DNA of 64,000 bases from positions 186,001 through 250,000 of the forward strand of contig JAOVFP010000023.1 in NCBI GenBank assembly GCA_025738555.1, in the 5' to 3' direction. The translations under genes were made by a program, and so were the position numbers. The notes below the pieces were generated by a model, which worked only from the letters and a program-made list of their open reading frames with translations, did not search any database and was not told where the DNA came from. Shown here piece after piece: positions 22,168 to 34,400 of the stretch. Source of the DNA: Cyathus striatus (taxonomy: Eukaryota > Basidiomycota > Agaricomycetes > Agaricales > Nidulariaceae). The stretch's first letter is position 1; every line of letters begins with the position of its first letter.

Positions 22168-25100
22168 ATGCCTGAGTCTGATATTCCACTGGCTAGTTTT
22201 ACTGGTGATAATCCACCCCCCACTATCTGTGAAAAAAAAGATTGCCAGAATGCAATTCCAGCTGATAAGCTGGCCATTTTTTGCCTTAGAAAGAAAGGGG
22301 ATCCTTCAGGAAGAATCATACACTTATGTGAGGGCTGCTACTTTCATTATTCCAACAAACCAAGCACAGTGCAGCCCTCCAGCCACAGCGCCAGTAAGTA
22401 GAGCTCTTTAGACTTGTTTCACTCATAGGAGCTATTAACTGTGCTTTACAGGTAATGCATTCTCACATAGTTCTGAGGCTACAGGGAGATTAGTGCAGCC
22501 TATACTTAATCTCCCTCATCAAAGCTCTGCTAAAATAGGTCAGCAACTTTCCTATTTAGTTACAATCTTATGGCATAGTGATTTACATTCTTTTAGCCTC
22601 CCACGCACTTGCTTCTAGCCATCATTCATCAAGAAGTATAAACCTTCAAAGTATCAAACAAAATACACTTGCAGCACAGCGACCTGGTGCGTTTAAGCCT
22701 GCTCTTATTTTTCTGCTTGAGCTCATTTAAGATATATAAAGACCTAGGGTACAAGCCACCCAGCGTATTATCTTTGCCCAAGCAACCAGTTGGAAGGCCT
22801 ATGCCTTTGTCTGCTGCTCATCAGAGCCCCTACTCAGCTTCTGGCCTTTCTATGGGCCCTCCTGGGATTGCCTCAATGGGAAGGCCAGTGATTAATACCC
22901 CTTCCTATGGGTATAACTCCAACCACCAGCATTACTATGATGACCGCAAGCGTTGGGCAGCTGGAAATCCATCTAGACAAGGCTCTGTAACAGCAGAGGA
23001 GAAGTACAAATTTCCTGTTACTGTATCATTTGCCTATAATCTTCAAAAGCCAGAGCGAGGAAAGCGGTATGGGGACCTTTTGGTGAGGTTTTCATTCTGA
23101 ATTTGGTTTAAATATCTAATAGCACCCTTATAGAACGTTGCTGAAACCGTATACTTTGCAGCCAATTCCTCAGGGGAGGAAATTGCCTCTGTTGCAAGGC
23201 AAACTATTAAAGATGCTATTCAGAAGCGCCCTGATTTGATAACCTTCAGTTGGGATTTTGATGCAGCTTATGTACGAGATTTGAAATGGACCAACCTAGA
23301 ATCAGATGAGGCAGTCGCTAGATCTGGAGGCTACTTTTATAATGAAGTTATGGCTGAGCCAGCAGCTGCAGCAGTTAAGGCTGCTGCAAAGCGGGGTAAC
23401 ATTAGGGCGAAGGCTACCTTCAAACCGCCTAAAAACCCCTTCCAGGTACTGGTTATCGTATCATACAGTGAGTATGAGAAGTGGGATGGCATAATGAATC
23501 AGGATGATCAGGTTAGTCACTGGAGCTGTTAACTTTTATAGCCATTCTTTGCTAACTATCCTTTAAGTATGAGATGGATGCCGTTAGCTTTGGTTCCACT
23601 TTTACTTCAGTAAAGCAAAAGGGCAAAGGGAAAAGACCTAGAGCGGCAAGTCCATTCTACACCCCTACTGAGTGAGAAACAGTATTCACAACTTATAACT
23701 TAGGACTCTTATACTGCTGATGCTGCCCAAAATAAGAAAACTGGAAGCTCAAAGAAAGAGCTAAAGAGCGCAGCTATAGTTATTTCTGATTCCAGCGAGG
23801 GAGAAGAAATAGAGGTAACTGAATTGCCAACTATCAAGGTATATTTAACTATGCCCCTATTATGACAAGCTTATAACAAGTTCTTCAGGAGCTAGCTTCA
23901 AATGAGCTGCAGGAATCTGAGAGGGATAAGGAAGAAAATGAAATGGCTTTAGAGATTTCCAAGGCAAATAGATCTTTCATTGTTAAGCTAGCTCTAATAT
24001 CATTTCTTCTATGTTCAGGGACTAGTTCAAAGCTCTAGAAGACTAGATCAAGATCAAGAAAAGGGAGATGAGCATCTTCAGCAGCTCAAGCCCAGTATGC
24101 TACCAGAAGTGGTTAAGCTATTTGGATTCCCAAACAACATTTTAGTCTCAAATCGCTCACCAAGAAGGCCAAAGCTCAAGGCTTCAAACAAGGGCTTTGC
24201 CAGAAACGTAGAGCCCCCCTCAAGCCCCCCAAACCCAAACTCAGCTAGCTGCTTCCCTACTAGTTCAAATTTTTCAAGCAACGAGCTGAAAGATGCACTT
24301 AAGTCTGGAGGAAGGGACTCGATCTCAAGATCTGACATACTAGCTTGTAAGAAGCCTTCCATACCTTTGTGATAAAGTTCTGAATCCAGTTACTTAGTCC
24401 ACCAGAAGCAGGAAATCGTATCTCTTTATCACATTGAGTCCAAGTCATTGGAAGAACTGGTTGAACTGGCCAAACTTGGACAAGGGTCGCTGCTTAGTGC
24501 ATGGGCTAAGAAATGCTCTTCTGAGACAGCTAGGCTAAGCGTGTCCTCAAAGGATGGAAAAAAAGGTAGCTTTAAGATCTCCAATCCTGTCAACTCTCTG
24601 GAAATGTTTGGACACACGCCCGCCGCTGGCTTGCCTGAGGGCCACATCTGTCACTATGATCTAGTGGCAAAAAGGCCATATGATTCTGCATTCCCAAACA
24701 AGACGCCTAGGCTCTCAGGCAGTGCAGAGCTTGAGTTCCTTTTGAAAGAGGGAAATATATTGATGTGGGCGGGAGCATTGCTTGATGCTACATACCAGTG
24801 GGTAGACTCTCAACTTTCTGAGAGAAAAGCAACTGCTCTTCCCTTCGCCATCCCCCGGTTGCGCTTTGCAAAGGCTGCTATTGCTACCTCAACAGCTACC
24901 ATAAGCAAGCCTTCTGGATCTTCTGGTACTCACACCATGGCATCAGCAGTGGTCTCTGCTTACCTACTGGAAGAAAAGATTGAAGGCGTATTTGTTAAAT
25001 TTCTTCACAATGCGCATGCAGGACTACCAGAGAAATGGTCTGAAAAGGATCATGGAGATTTCTATAGAACCGCTGAATTCCTTGCCTTTTCACAGCACGT

Positions 25101-25434
25101 GCAGTACATGCTTACTGGATGCTTAGCCTATATATCTGACTACCAGGGTGAGTTTTAAAGCGCCTTTGGTGAAAAAAATTCTTATTCTTCTGCAGGAAGC
25201 TGTACAATTTTAACAGACCCACAGATTATGACTTCTCCTGAGTGCGCTGTTTTGTAAACTTTAATCCATCCCACTATGGTCTACTAATGCTTTTATTTGG
25301 CTAGGGAGTTCACTGGTACTCTATTTGGTGGAGGAAACCTTGCAGAAGGATTCAGGGCCTTTCCAAAGCAACACCCATGCAATAAATATTGCATCTGGTT
25401 CCGCCTCCCTTCAATTTTCCCTACAGAGGAATAA
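22168..25434 (+). CDS. Alpha-type protein kinase with N-terminal zinc-binding cluster
   Basis: About 870 residues after splicing. The N-terminus has a cysteine cluster: CEKKDCQNAI, a later single Cys in AIFCLRKKG, then HLCEGCYFHY, likely a small zinc-binding domain. A middle domain includes VSFAYNLQKPERGKRYGD, DLITFSWDFDAAYVRDLKW and VLVIVSYSEYEKWDGIMNQD, which I do not recognise. The C-terminal third is an alpha-kinase: AYLLEEKIEGVFVKFLHN, TAEFLAFSQHVQYMLTG, AYISDYQGSCTILTDPQI, GTLFGGGNLAEGFRAF and HPCNKYCIWFRL. This matches the FxAFxHxxY, DxQG, LTDPxI and zinc-ligand HxCNxxC pattern of the family. Key residues look intact. Alpha-kinases are expanded in mushroom genomes; a link to transposition or host signalling is speculative. 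Confidence 0.8.
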
Positions 25435-25871
25435 ACTGCTACTGCCCAAGGTCCACTTTCACCTAAGCCCTCTTCTTTCTTTTCTTTCTTTCAAGCCTTT
25501 GACTTTGCAGAGCACCCAGTGCACTGCAATGTACCCTTTCAACTTTCTATTATTATTGCTGTAGTAGTTGTATATGCTATCTACTCAATATTCACTTAAT
25601 GTTAAAGGCACCTCCCTTAAATTGATAACAGGAAGCTATCTCTAGTCAGAACTTAGAAGTGCATTGAGAGCCAGCACGACCAGCTCAGGGTTAATCATCT
25701 GCCAGGTTGATTAGATCCATGAAGCTTGATTAGATGTGTATGCTTTCTGCTTCCCTGGCGGCTAAAAGAGAAGCAAAAATATTTATTTCTTGTTTTCCAT
25801 ATTTGGGCTGTGCATAGTTTTTGGGGTCCCATACTCGGCATGTGTGCCGATGCTGATCCAATCAAAAAAAG
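25435..25871. other. Right subterminal noncoding region of the element
   Basis: AT-rich tail between the kinase stop and the right inverted repeat. No gene seen. It holds the hairpin at 25835-25850. Confidence 0.6.
25835..25850. repeat. Right subterminal hairpin
   Basis: TCGGCA-TGTG-TGCCGA, a 6-bp stem sharing the TCGGC/GCCGA core with the left-end hairpin at 11142-11157. It lies 21 bp inside the right inverted repeat. Confidence 0.6.
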
Positions 25872-25897
25872 GTAGCGTGATAGTCTGGCCTTCCATA
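25872..25897 (-). repeat. Right terminal inverted repeat
   Basis: On the minus strand it reads TAT plus GGAAGGCCAGACTATCACGC, matching the left repeat with one mismatch. It is followed by the CTTATA duplication at 25898-25903. Confidence 0.92.
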
Positions 25898-25903
25898 CTT
25901 ATA
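25898..25903. repeat. Right target-site duplication CTTATA
   Basis: Identical to 11109-11114. Confidence 0.75.
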
Positions 25904-28392
25904 ATATATACTTTAAATATATAATCCAGAGACAGAGTTACAGTTTTACTGTTTGGTGTGTTTCATTTCATCCAACGGCCATCTAGGCTCTGCTTGCATG
26001 GTGACATATGGTTACGTCTTGGTAACAACGTTTCTTATACGGGTTGTTCAGGTCCGACGTCAATCGAAATTTGATGTAGTCTAATCCAAGGTCGTCTGAA
26101 TGAAGGCCGATATTCATCCATGTTCAACTTGATACAGCCTTGATCCACAGGGGTCAATGAGGGTGCACAGGTCGTTTATTCATAATCTCCTGAGGACCTG
26201 CGTAGTAACTACGGGTTCAATCCCGTATGGGATCATCCTTTTTCACAAAAATGCGAATATCGTTGCAACGACGTACAATATGAGCTCAATATTTTACAAA
26301 CGTGTATTAATAGTAGTTGAACTCCGCGATGACGATCCTTAGGTTAGAAGATTAGATCTAGCGACCGATGCTGAGATACAAGCACAAGATACAATCTGAC
26401 ATAATTTATGAGATTTCGCATGATACATATTGTTCATTTGAATTTCGAATTCATTTTTATTTGAAATTGCGATCCGTGAAAAAGGACTGAAAGGAAAGAA
26501 ATAGCCGGATCAGCGATAGACAGATGTGGAACGATGGGGCGTCTTGGAATGTTGGGTCGCAACGCGGAGCCAATTCCCGGTCGAGAATTAATGGGAAAAT
26601 GTGATTGTCATGTGAGCGAAGGTGATAGAAAGGGGAAGATGCTTCGCTGATGTCGGGACGATCAGTGCCGGACTGTCGTTCCCTGGAAGAGGAGGCCCTG
26701 AAAAGGAAGATAACAGAAGATAGCCCTGTGAAGGGAAGTGTAGATGTTATGAAGGGGTGTGCGTTAATCGAGCCCATGGTCGGTCGTTTGTCGGCGAGAA
26801 GTAGGTCTTATGGACGGTTTTAATCAGAAGTTCCGAGACTCGGAAGGGAAGAACGGTTGGGGTAAGTAGAGAAAGTCAATTCAAAATTCAAGGCTGCTTT
26901 GGGGGGTTATGACTCGAGTCAAGGCTCGGGAGCGAGGGGGCTTGGTTATCGGCGAGTCGAAGAGGCACGAGGACGACGGCAAAGGACAGGTAGCATTTGC
27001 GTTATGTTTCAGGCGTGTGGCGGAGAGAACCATAGTCTATAGCTGAAGCTTTATTAGCAGCTGTTCTAGTTGAGCGGTGGCTAGAATGCTGCGAGAACGT
27101 TCTTGAAGAAGATGCACTTTGCATATGTGGAAAGTCTGCCAGAAAGAGATATTTAGACGATATAAATATGAACAATAATTGATTGTCGGTGTGCATCGAT
27201 GCAGATAAGAAGTAGATAGATAGACAAAGTGTTGCAACACTGGGATAAAATTAGGACTTGTTGATGTATATGTACGGCGATGAACGGGCTGGGTTAAGTA
27301 GTATGCGGTGAGTGCGGGGGAACGTGGAGATAGTTGCTTATCAGATATGTACTGAACTGGATAGACAAGTTAGAAGCCTATTCAACAGCAGAGCCCAGGG
27401 ATTGAAAGCCAACAGAAAGGAATGTGACAAGGAAACAGGACCGACGGACAATCTCAGACAACTTCGAAGGATGCAGACAGGCACGGAGAAAGATAGGAGA
27501 GGGGAGAGAGTATACATAACACAATATGACCGGACGAGATCTAGGGCGAGAAGGACGTCATTCAAGGAGAGATAAGTAGTGGGACGATCAAGAGAGCCAG
27601 AGGCAATCAGGGAAGGATTCTGGGTAAATTGTAAATGAAGCTTGGAAGAATGCATGCTGGTGAGATATAGAAGGCAGGACAACCGCGGCATGGACGGAGG
27701 GTGAGAGGAAGAGGATAAAAATGGAGCGATAATAGTCCCTGACTCGTACGCTTTGGATTTGATGTCCACTGCGAAAGGAGGGACGAAAGAGCCGGATCGT
27801 AAACAGAGGAAGGTGGCAAATGCCTGTTGGGATTTACGATATTGACATTGGACAAGCACTACTAGTAATGGGATGTTTACTGTCATCCGGAAAAAGAGCC
27901 GGGATGGAGCGTCTAGTGTGGGATGGTGGCAGATAGCCGTGGCCGTTAAGGGGGTTAGCAGATGGTTAGCAGAGAACGGAAGGCAAGCCGCTGATGACGC
28001 GTATCAGAAAGGAGGACTTAGCAGGACATAAAAATGGAAATAAAATAAAACAAGGAAAACAAGAGCGATAAATTAGTCATGTGCGTGCTTTGTCATGGTG
28101 GCCGATGGAGGGGCTGTCTCGTCGCTCCTTGTCTCTTTCCCCCACCTCCACTCGCCTCAAGACCCGAAGCTTGCAAGCCATCCGCTTCAGCGTCCTGCGT
28201 CCAGCATAGCACATTCCTGGGTTTTCTCATTTAATTCCTTATTTCTGCTTTATTTGACTTGTTTTACTTATCCATTTCCCATATATCTATTCCAATATCT
28301 TATCCTAAAGCAACTTTCCACCCCGCTCCCTCTTCTGCCCCCACACCCATCTCGTTCTCTCCTTTCATCTTCCAGCCCTCCCTCTCATCCCA
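25904..28392. other. Spacer upstream of the bZIP gene
   Basis: About 2.5 kb with no supportable gene. Long frames at 27341-27886 (-) and 28095-28463 (+) lack motifs and are Ser/Leu/Pro-rich composition artefacts. The last 300 bases are pyrimidine-rich with several TATAT stretches and probably form the bZIP promoter and 5' UTR. Confidence 0.5.
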
Positions 28393-30435
28393 ATGGACCC
28401 CTTCCAGGAAGCAACACCCCTCTGGGACCTCTCCCATGCTTCAAATTTCTCCCAGCTCCCTGATGATGACTTCCTCGCCCTCCTTCAGAAGCAGTTCCCG
28501 CCCGTCAACGCAGAGCAGTCCTACGCCCCAGGTGTAAATCCTCAGTCGATCAGCCAGTACCCTCTTCCAAGCCTTACGCCGCCCTCAGAAGATAGCAGCC
28601 CAAGTCCTCCAAATCTCAATTCCCAGGATAATTCAGAGGAGCCCGAGGGCAGTGCCCCCAAGAGGAAGGCAAGCAGTGAGGAGTTGCAGGAGGGTCCAAG
28701 TCAAAAGTCACAGCATACTCGTGAGTCTAAAGCATCCTCTGCGCCTCTCCGTGTCTCCCCACGGGCTCACCGGCGCCCTCCAAAATATTCAGTGAGCAAC
28801 GATAAGAAGGGTGCTAGCACAACATCTTCCTCTGCTGCAAGGCGCAAGTCCTCGGGAACACCGGGACCTGTAAGTGCTGTTTATCTTATCTCTATTTCTA
28901 GCACATTCTAATATATTCTGTCAAGGCGAAGGACGAAACTCGCCTGCTCAAGCGGAAAGAACAAAACAGGGCTGCACAGCGTGCATTCAGGGAAAGAAAG
29001 GAGAAACATGTCAAGGATGTAAATGCTCTTGTCCTAATTCACCTGACAATTCCGACTAAAAACATTAATCATGTAGCTTGAGGACAAGGTCGCAGCTCTG
29101 GAGGCAAAGAACGAACAAGCACTGCATGAGAATGAAAATCTCCGGGATCTACTGAATCGACTGCAGAATGAGAATGTCATGCTGAAACAATCCAGCTTCA
29201 CCTTCTCTATGCCCAAGGCGCCCGGAGTGGAGCAAAATTCAATTCCCAATTCCATGGCCGCTCAATCGCCCTCCTTCTCATCAGTTTCCCCGCCGTCCCG
29301 GCAGTCATCTGCCGTTTCGCCGTCTGCCTCAAATCAAGCCTCGCCAAAGCCAACGAATCCCATCGACTGGAGCTCATTGACGTCTTTTGATCCAAACGTT
29401 CTTAATCTCCTTGATGACAGCCCTCAGCCTACGGCAACCGAAGGTGCGATGCATATGGATTTTGGTTTCGGCGAAAGCTCCACGGGTTTGGCGTCAAATG
29501 CGCCGTACACCACTATTGCCAGCAATCCAATGTTTATGTCCTTCGCTCACACGTTTGATACTTTATCACAGCCTCTGGCAGAGTCGATTTCGCCAGGGTC
29601 TAGTTCAAGTAATGGAACTGGGAATGGAGCTGCAGGAATCAACGGCAATGGTAATGGCAATATTAGCAACGTATTCAATTTCGACATTAATTCTTTATCA
29701 ACGTGGTCTTCACCTCCGGGCTCTGTTCAGGAGACAACATCTCTTGATGACCTCTTTGCTGGATGGGGTGCCACAAGTTCCGTAGATCTGCCGCCGTATT
29801 TGACTCCTTCGCAGTCATCGATAAGCCCTGTTGCACACCATTCTGATGTCAGCTCTGTATTTAAAAATACCAACAGTTCTTCAAATACACCACTAACTAC
29901 CTCCAACGTCGAAGTAAGGTCACCGGCTACGTCATCGTCATCGTCGCCATCGTCATCAGCGTCGGATCCCTCGTATAATTCACCCCGAGAGAGTTCCATG
30001 TCGGACTCAGATGCTCTATCTTGTACTGGAGCTGGTTGTCCAAAGACCAAGACGGAGTTAACCCAGCGAATTAATTCGGAGGGTCCTTCGCCTTTTGCTC
30101 CCAGCTCAACGCCACTTAAAAAGAGCACTGATAACGTATTGGGGACAATGATAACTTGTGCTGGATCAAGCTTTCCCAAAACGCAGAAGAGCGATAAAAA
30201 TGTGGAGGTTCTCAGTGCATGGCGGAGTATCACACAGAACCCAAATTTCAAGGTTGGTTATTAATTTCTATTGCTCCGGAAGTGTGCTTTAAACTAAAAT
30301 GTTGTGCAACAGGGCGTGGATATTAATGAGCTATGTCATGAATTTACGAGCAAGGCACGGTGTGATGGGACTAAGGTCGTGTTGGAGCCTCAAGGCGTCC
30401 ATTCGATCTTAGAGAATCTGGCAAAGAAACAGTAG
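28393..30435 (+). CDS. YAP1: Yap1/Pap1-type bZIP transcription factor
   Basis: A nuclear AP-1-like regulator of the oxidative-stress response. The first exon (MDPFQEATPLWDLSHAS...) is a Pro/Ser-rich region. The bZIP basic region LLKRKEQNRAAQRAFRERKE spans the second exon at about 28940-29010. The leucine zipper LEDKVAALEAKNEQALHENE, NLRDLLNRLQNENVMLK follows from about 29079. A long Ser/Asn-rich activation region leads to two cysteine-rich regions: CTGAGCP (about 30025-30045) with a further Cys in MITCAGSS, and a C-terminal LCHEFTSKARCDG (about 30330-30365). These sit where the n-CRD and c-CRD of Yap1/Pap1 control redox-dependent export, so regulation by H2O2 is likely by analogy. Ends ILENLAKKQ. 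Introns are short and GT-AG. About 620 residues. Confidence 0.92.
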
Positions 30436-31447
30436 CGGATAGGGCAGCCTTGATGCTGCTCTGCAACAAGCATAAATTTTGCCGCTACTTTGGATATCTT
30501 TGCTTCTCGATAGATCAAATCATTAGGGGCAACGGCGATAAGATGCATCCATTTGCTCTTGGGCTGATGGCGTTTGTGTCTTTCGTTACCTCGATATATA
30601 CCCTGCCTTGTCCTCCGCCTCATACCATCCCACCTTGTCTGCCCCAGCCAATATGACAATCAACATAGCAGCAGCATTCCTTTTGTTTTGTTGGCTGTCT
30701 CGATACCGCATCCATGAATGATCATACCAGCGTTCATGCCATCCAACAATCACAACCTATACCAACCAGAAATGGTGTTAGTCATTACCCACTACACTTC
30801 GGGTTTCGCTATCGCTAGATTGCTACTTGGTGGATGTCACTGGTCTGGTTTTTCGATGATCTTCCGATCTCGCGATCAATAAAATCAATGGAAGTGAAAT
30901 TTAGAAGTAAGTTCTGGGTGGAATACCCAATTTTCAGCATGGTAACCCTGGAATCCACCCCAAGAAGTTATATGTCAATGTGCCTAATCACAGCTCATCC
31001 ATCCTATTTTTACCATTCTGTTCGAAATTACTAAATTGTACCTATCTGTCTTTCTCGTCGTTGTACTTAGTACCCTGCATGTGTCACACCAACGCTTTAT
31101 ATTTTGCTGCTCTTTTCCTTTTCTATTCCATTATATACTTTCGTATGGCTCTTTTCAAAATTAGTCTTTGGTGGGAGATGTTGAAGCTGTGAACAGATAT
31201 GCCTAATAAATTCGCTTTTGTTATTACTTTTTTTCCGAATCACCTTGGGCTATAAAAGATATAGTTTGTATTTGTGCCTACACATTAACGCTACTAAATG
31301 AAATTTATCATTTTTAAACAGAATATCCTAGAAAGCAACAGTAAGATTCATAAAACACCTGGAAAATACACATATAAAGGCACAGAAAGTCAGTCTTAGT
31401 AGAAACCAAGAAAGAATGTAAACTACGATATCAAATCAGAATGTCCA
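30436..31447. other. Convergent intergenic region YAP1-SNF2
   Basis: About 1 kb of AT-rich sequence between the stops of two convergent genes, presumably both 3' UTRs. Nothing else seen. Confidence 0.6.
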
Positions 31448-34400
31448 TCACTCGTCATCGCTAGGGTTTGTCAAATACTCTTCATCGCTGAGGAGCACTT
31501 GTCTTCTCCCCGTACTCCTGCTCCTTGTTGGCGGTGGTCGTTCATCTTCATCCATCGGGGTGAGAGCAGAATCATACGATCCTTCGCCCGGTGCTGGAGG
31601 TGCGCCGGGTAACCCAGAGCCTACTATGACACGGTCGAACGTGGCATTGAAAACCTTCTCCATCTCATCGGCATCAACATAGACCCAAGATCCTTCTTGA
31701 TTATAAGTCCGTGCATTGTTGAACATGAGACGCCAGTCATCTCGATACTGTATAACGTTCTTGTAGTAATTTTGATTAGCACGCTTTCGCAATGTCGATA
31801 GGGCAATAGGTTGAGAGATGAGCTGATAGTAATCGGGATAATCCTAAGGGCATTGAGTATGATCGATGAACAGAATATTAAATTGTAACGCACCCTTTTA
31901 TCCGGTAGATCACGGAAAAGTTCGCAACGTTTACGACCATCCTCAGCCTCACAAGCTAATACCGCCTTGTAACATTCTGCGAAGGCTTTCTTCATCTTGT
32001 CACGGATAGCGGGAGTCAATTCACTACCACCAGTCGATTTGGTTTTGCGACGTTTCTACGGCTATAGTAAGGTCATGCCATCGGTGCAGTTACACTTCGA
32101 CGTACCTGATCATGCTCCTCGTCTTCGTCGTCAGCTATAGATGGTGTCACTGACATCGACTTAGCACCACGCTTCCTCTTCGACCCAGCGGGAATATCGT
32201 AGTCGTTGGCTTTTGCTTTACCTTTCTTGGATTTACGACCGCGGCCATCTGTATCAGAAATAGGGGTACCACGACCGGATGCTTCGGCGTCCCTAAGCAG
32301 CTTGTTGGTCGCCCGACGGTCCTTCTTCTCCCGTGCTCGCTCAGATAGTTCTTGCAAATCCTCGCCTTCCTCCAATGCCTTGATAGCCGATCAGACCGAA
32401 CGGTTGCATGAAGTTACAACAGATCATACCTGCGCCCATGCATCATCACTGAGACCGTCATTATAACTAACTACGTTCCTTTTCCGCTGACCACGACCTT
32501 CAATAAGATCTTCCTCCGTATTATCAGCGAATGGCTCATCAGTTTGATAACATTCCGGTAATTCTTCAACCTGGATGAGGGATGGAGGAGGCTTGCCGCG
32601 ATTGCCCTGAGCACGCCAACTCTCCAGCATTTCACGCTCACGTTTGACATCCATTTCACGGAAAACAATAGATTCGTTGTCACTGCGGGCAATCAACTCG
32701 TTAAGTTCATCATCGTTCATATCGCCGGCTTCCTCATTTTCTTCCTCTTGATCAGCCTCGAGGATGGATCGCTTACAACACAGTTTAGTATAAATTAGAT
32801 GCCAACGAGGTCTTTAAGCTTACCAAAAATTCCTCTTGCTCTTCCTGCGTAGATTTGTTATCGAACCGACCAGCTTGAATGACCTTGTCATCAATATCAA
32901 GCTTGTAGCGGGCTCGTTGGTACATGGCCTCCTCTACACTCTTCTCTGTTATGAAACGGAGAATGAGCACCGCTTTGGTCTGGCCAATACGATGGGCACG
33001 ATCCTGAGCTTGCAAATCGGCATGAGGATTCCTGGTTGAACAAGGTATCAGTATGGGATTAGTTTAAGTGTATCGCACTAAGCATGTCTTACCAATCACT
33101 GTCGAAGCTGTAAAAGAAGGATAGGCTCTCATCAGCCAAAGATGTAAACGCATTTCACGGTAGTTTACTCACATAACCACCGTATCGGCAGTTTGTAGAT
33201 TCAGGCCTAGACCACCGGCACGGGTTGACAGAATAAAGACCTTGTACTCATCTGAAGCATTGAATTGTTGCACGAAAGAGGCACGCTCATCGGTCTTGGT
33301 TCCACCATCTAAACGAAGGTACTTCCATCCCATCATCTTGAGAAAATCTTCCATAATGTCCATGACCTTGGTCATCTGGAAGAAGATCAAGACCTAAAGC
33401 ACAGTGATTAGAAGGGTGTACAAGCATCGTCATGACAAACCAACAGGAGCTTACCCTATGGCCTGTGGCAAAGAACTTGGGTAAGATACGGTTGAGCAAC
33501 TCAATTTTTCCCGAGGTGCGGACAATCTTCTCGTCAATAACGCCACTTGGGTTGACTTTATCTTCGACACTTTCAAAGAGATAAGGATGCTGACAGATCT
33601 TTCGGAGCTGCATCAGTTCGTTACTCAATCCCTTGACACCACCAGATTTGCTGTAGATGTAAATAGCAGGTAAGCATGGGTCAGCTTTTGGTAATCTGCT
33701 ACGTACCCCTTTGCGTCCTTTCCGTCGGCAATCATCTTGTGCTTCTTCATTTGTTTGTAAAGCTGGGTCTGAAGCCCGCTCATCCTAACCTTGATCACCT
33801 TCTCGACCTTATCAGGCAGCTCACTCTCGACGTCCTTCTTCAGCCTACGGAGCAAGAAGGGACGAAGCACCTTGTGTAGACGACGAATAATCAGCAGTGC
33901 CTCTTCTTCGTTCAGCTCGATCTTGTCACCAGTGCCAGAGTTGGCAAAGGGAGTGTTGAACCATTCGTCAAACGATTTGACTGAATTAAAGATCTTTGGA
34001 AGAACGAAGTTAAGCAAGGACCACAATTCGGGAAGGTTGTTCTGCAGCGGAGTACCGGTGAGAATGAGACGGTAACGAGAGTGGTAATATGTGGTAAGTG
34101 TTTGGGAAAGCTTAGATTGCGTATTCTTCATACGATGACCCTCATCAATAATCATGTGCACCCATTTAATTTTGCTTAGGTGTGGGCGGTCCTTTATGAT
34201 GTATTCGTACGTCGTCAGAAGAACCTGGAACTGACCCACACGAAGGTCGCCCTGAAGTGCACGACGCTGCGCAGGATTTCCCTTGTACGCAACTGTTCTT
34301 ACCGATGGTGCCCACTTTGCAAATTCGCCGGACCAGTTGGTCATGGTAGAGAGTGGGACGATGACAAGGTATGGCCCACGTTGTCTCTTGACTTCGATAA

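Larger units (their letters stand above)
11115..25897. mobile_element. 14.8-kb TIR-bounded DNA transposon with dioxygenase and kinase cargo
   Basis: The ends are inverted repeats of about 26 bp, TAT followed by GGAAGGCCRGACTATCACGC and a few more bases, with one mismatch (G left, A right). They are flanked by a 6-bp direct repeat CTTATA. Each end also has a subterminal hairpin with a TCGGC...GCCGA stem. Inside are a TET/JBP-like dioxygenase (-), a JmjC protein (+), a DDE integrase-like protein (-) and an alpha-kinase (+). All four splice into open frames by hand except for one unresolved junction in the JmjC gene, which suggests a young, possibly autonomous copy. The DDE protein is the best transposase candidate. 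A 6-bp duplication plus an integrase-like DDE protein recalls Polintons, but no type-B DNA polymerase, packaging ATPase or capsid gene is present. An 8-bp duplication would recall hAT or Zisupton-type elements, but their transposases are absent. Family assignment is therefore open. Confidence 0.85.

Noticed and set aside
11115..25897. Element as a Polinton/Maverick or a Starship
   Set aside because: No type-B DNA polymerase, packaging ATPase, protease or capsid for a Polinton, and no tyrosine-recombinase captain gene for a Starship.
26144..26240. tRNA-like sequence with GGTTCAATCC B-box at 26214
   Set aside because: The hairpin around the B-box is perfect only with a 6-base loop, there is no acceptable A-box or D-arm, and the acceptor ends pair poorly.
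27341..27886. 181-codon open frame on the minus strand upstream of YAP1
   Set aside because: It begins with ATG but is Ser/Leu-rich with no recognisable domain or conserved segment; probably chance.
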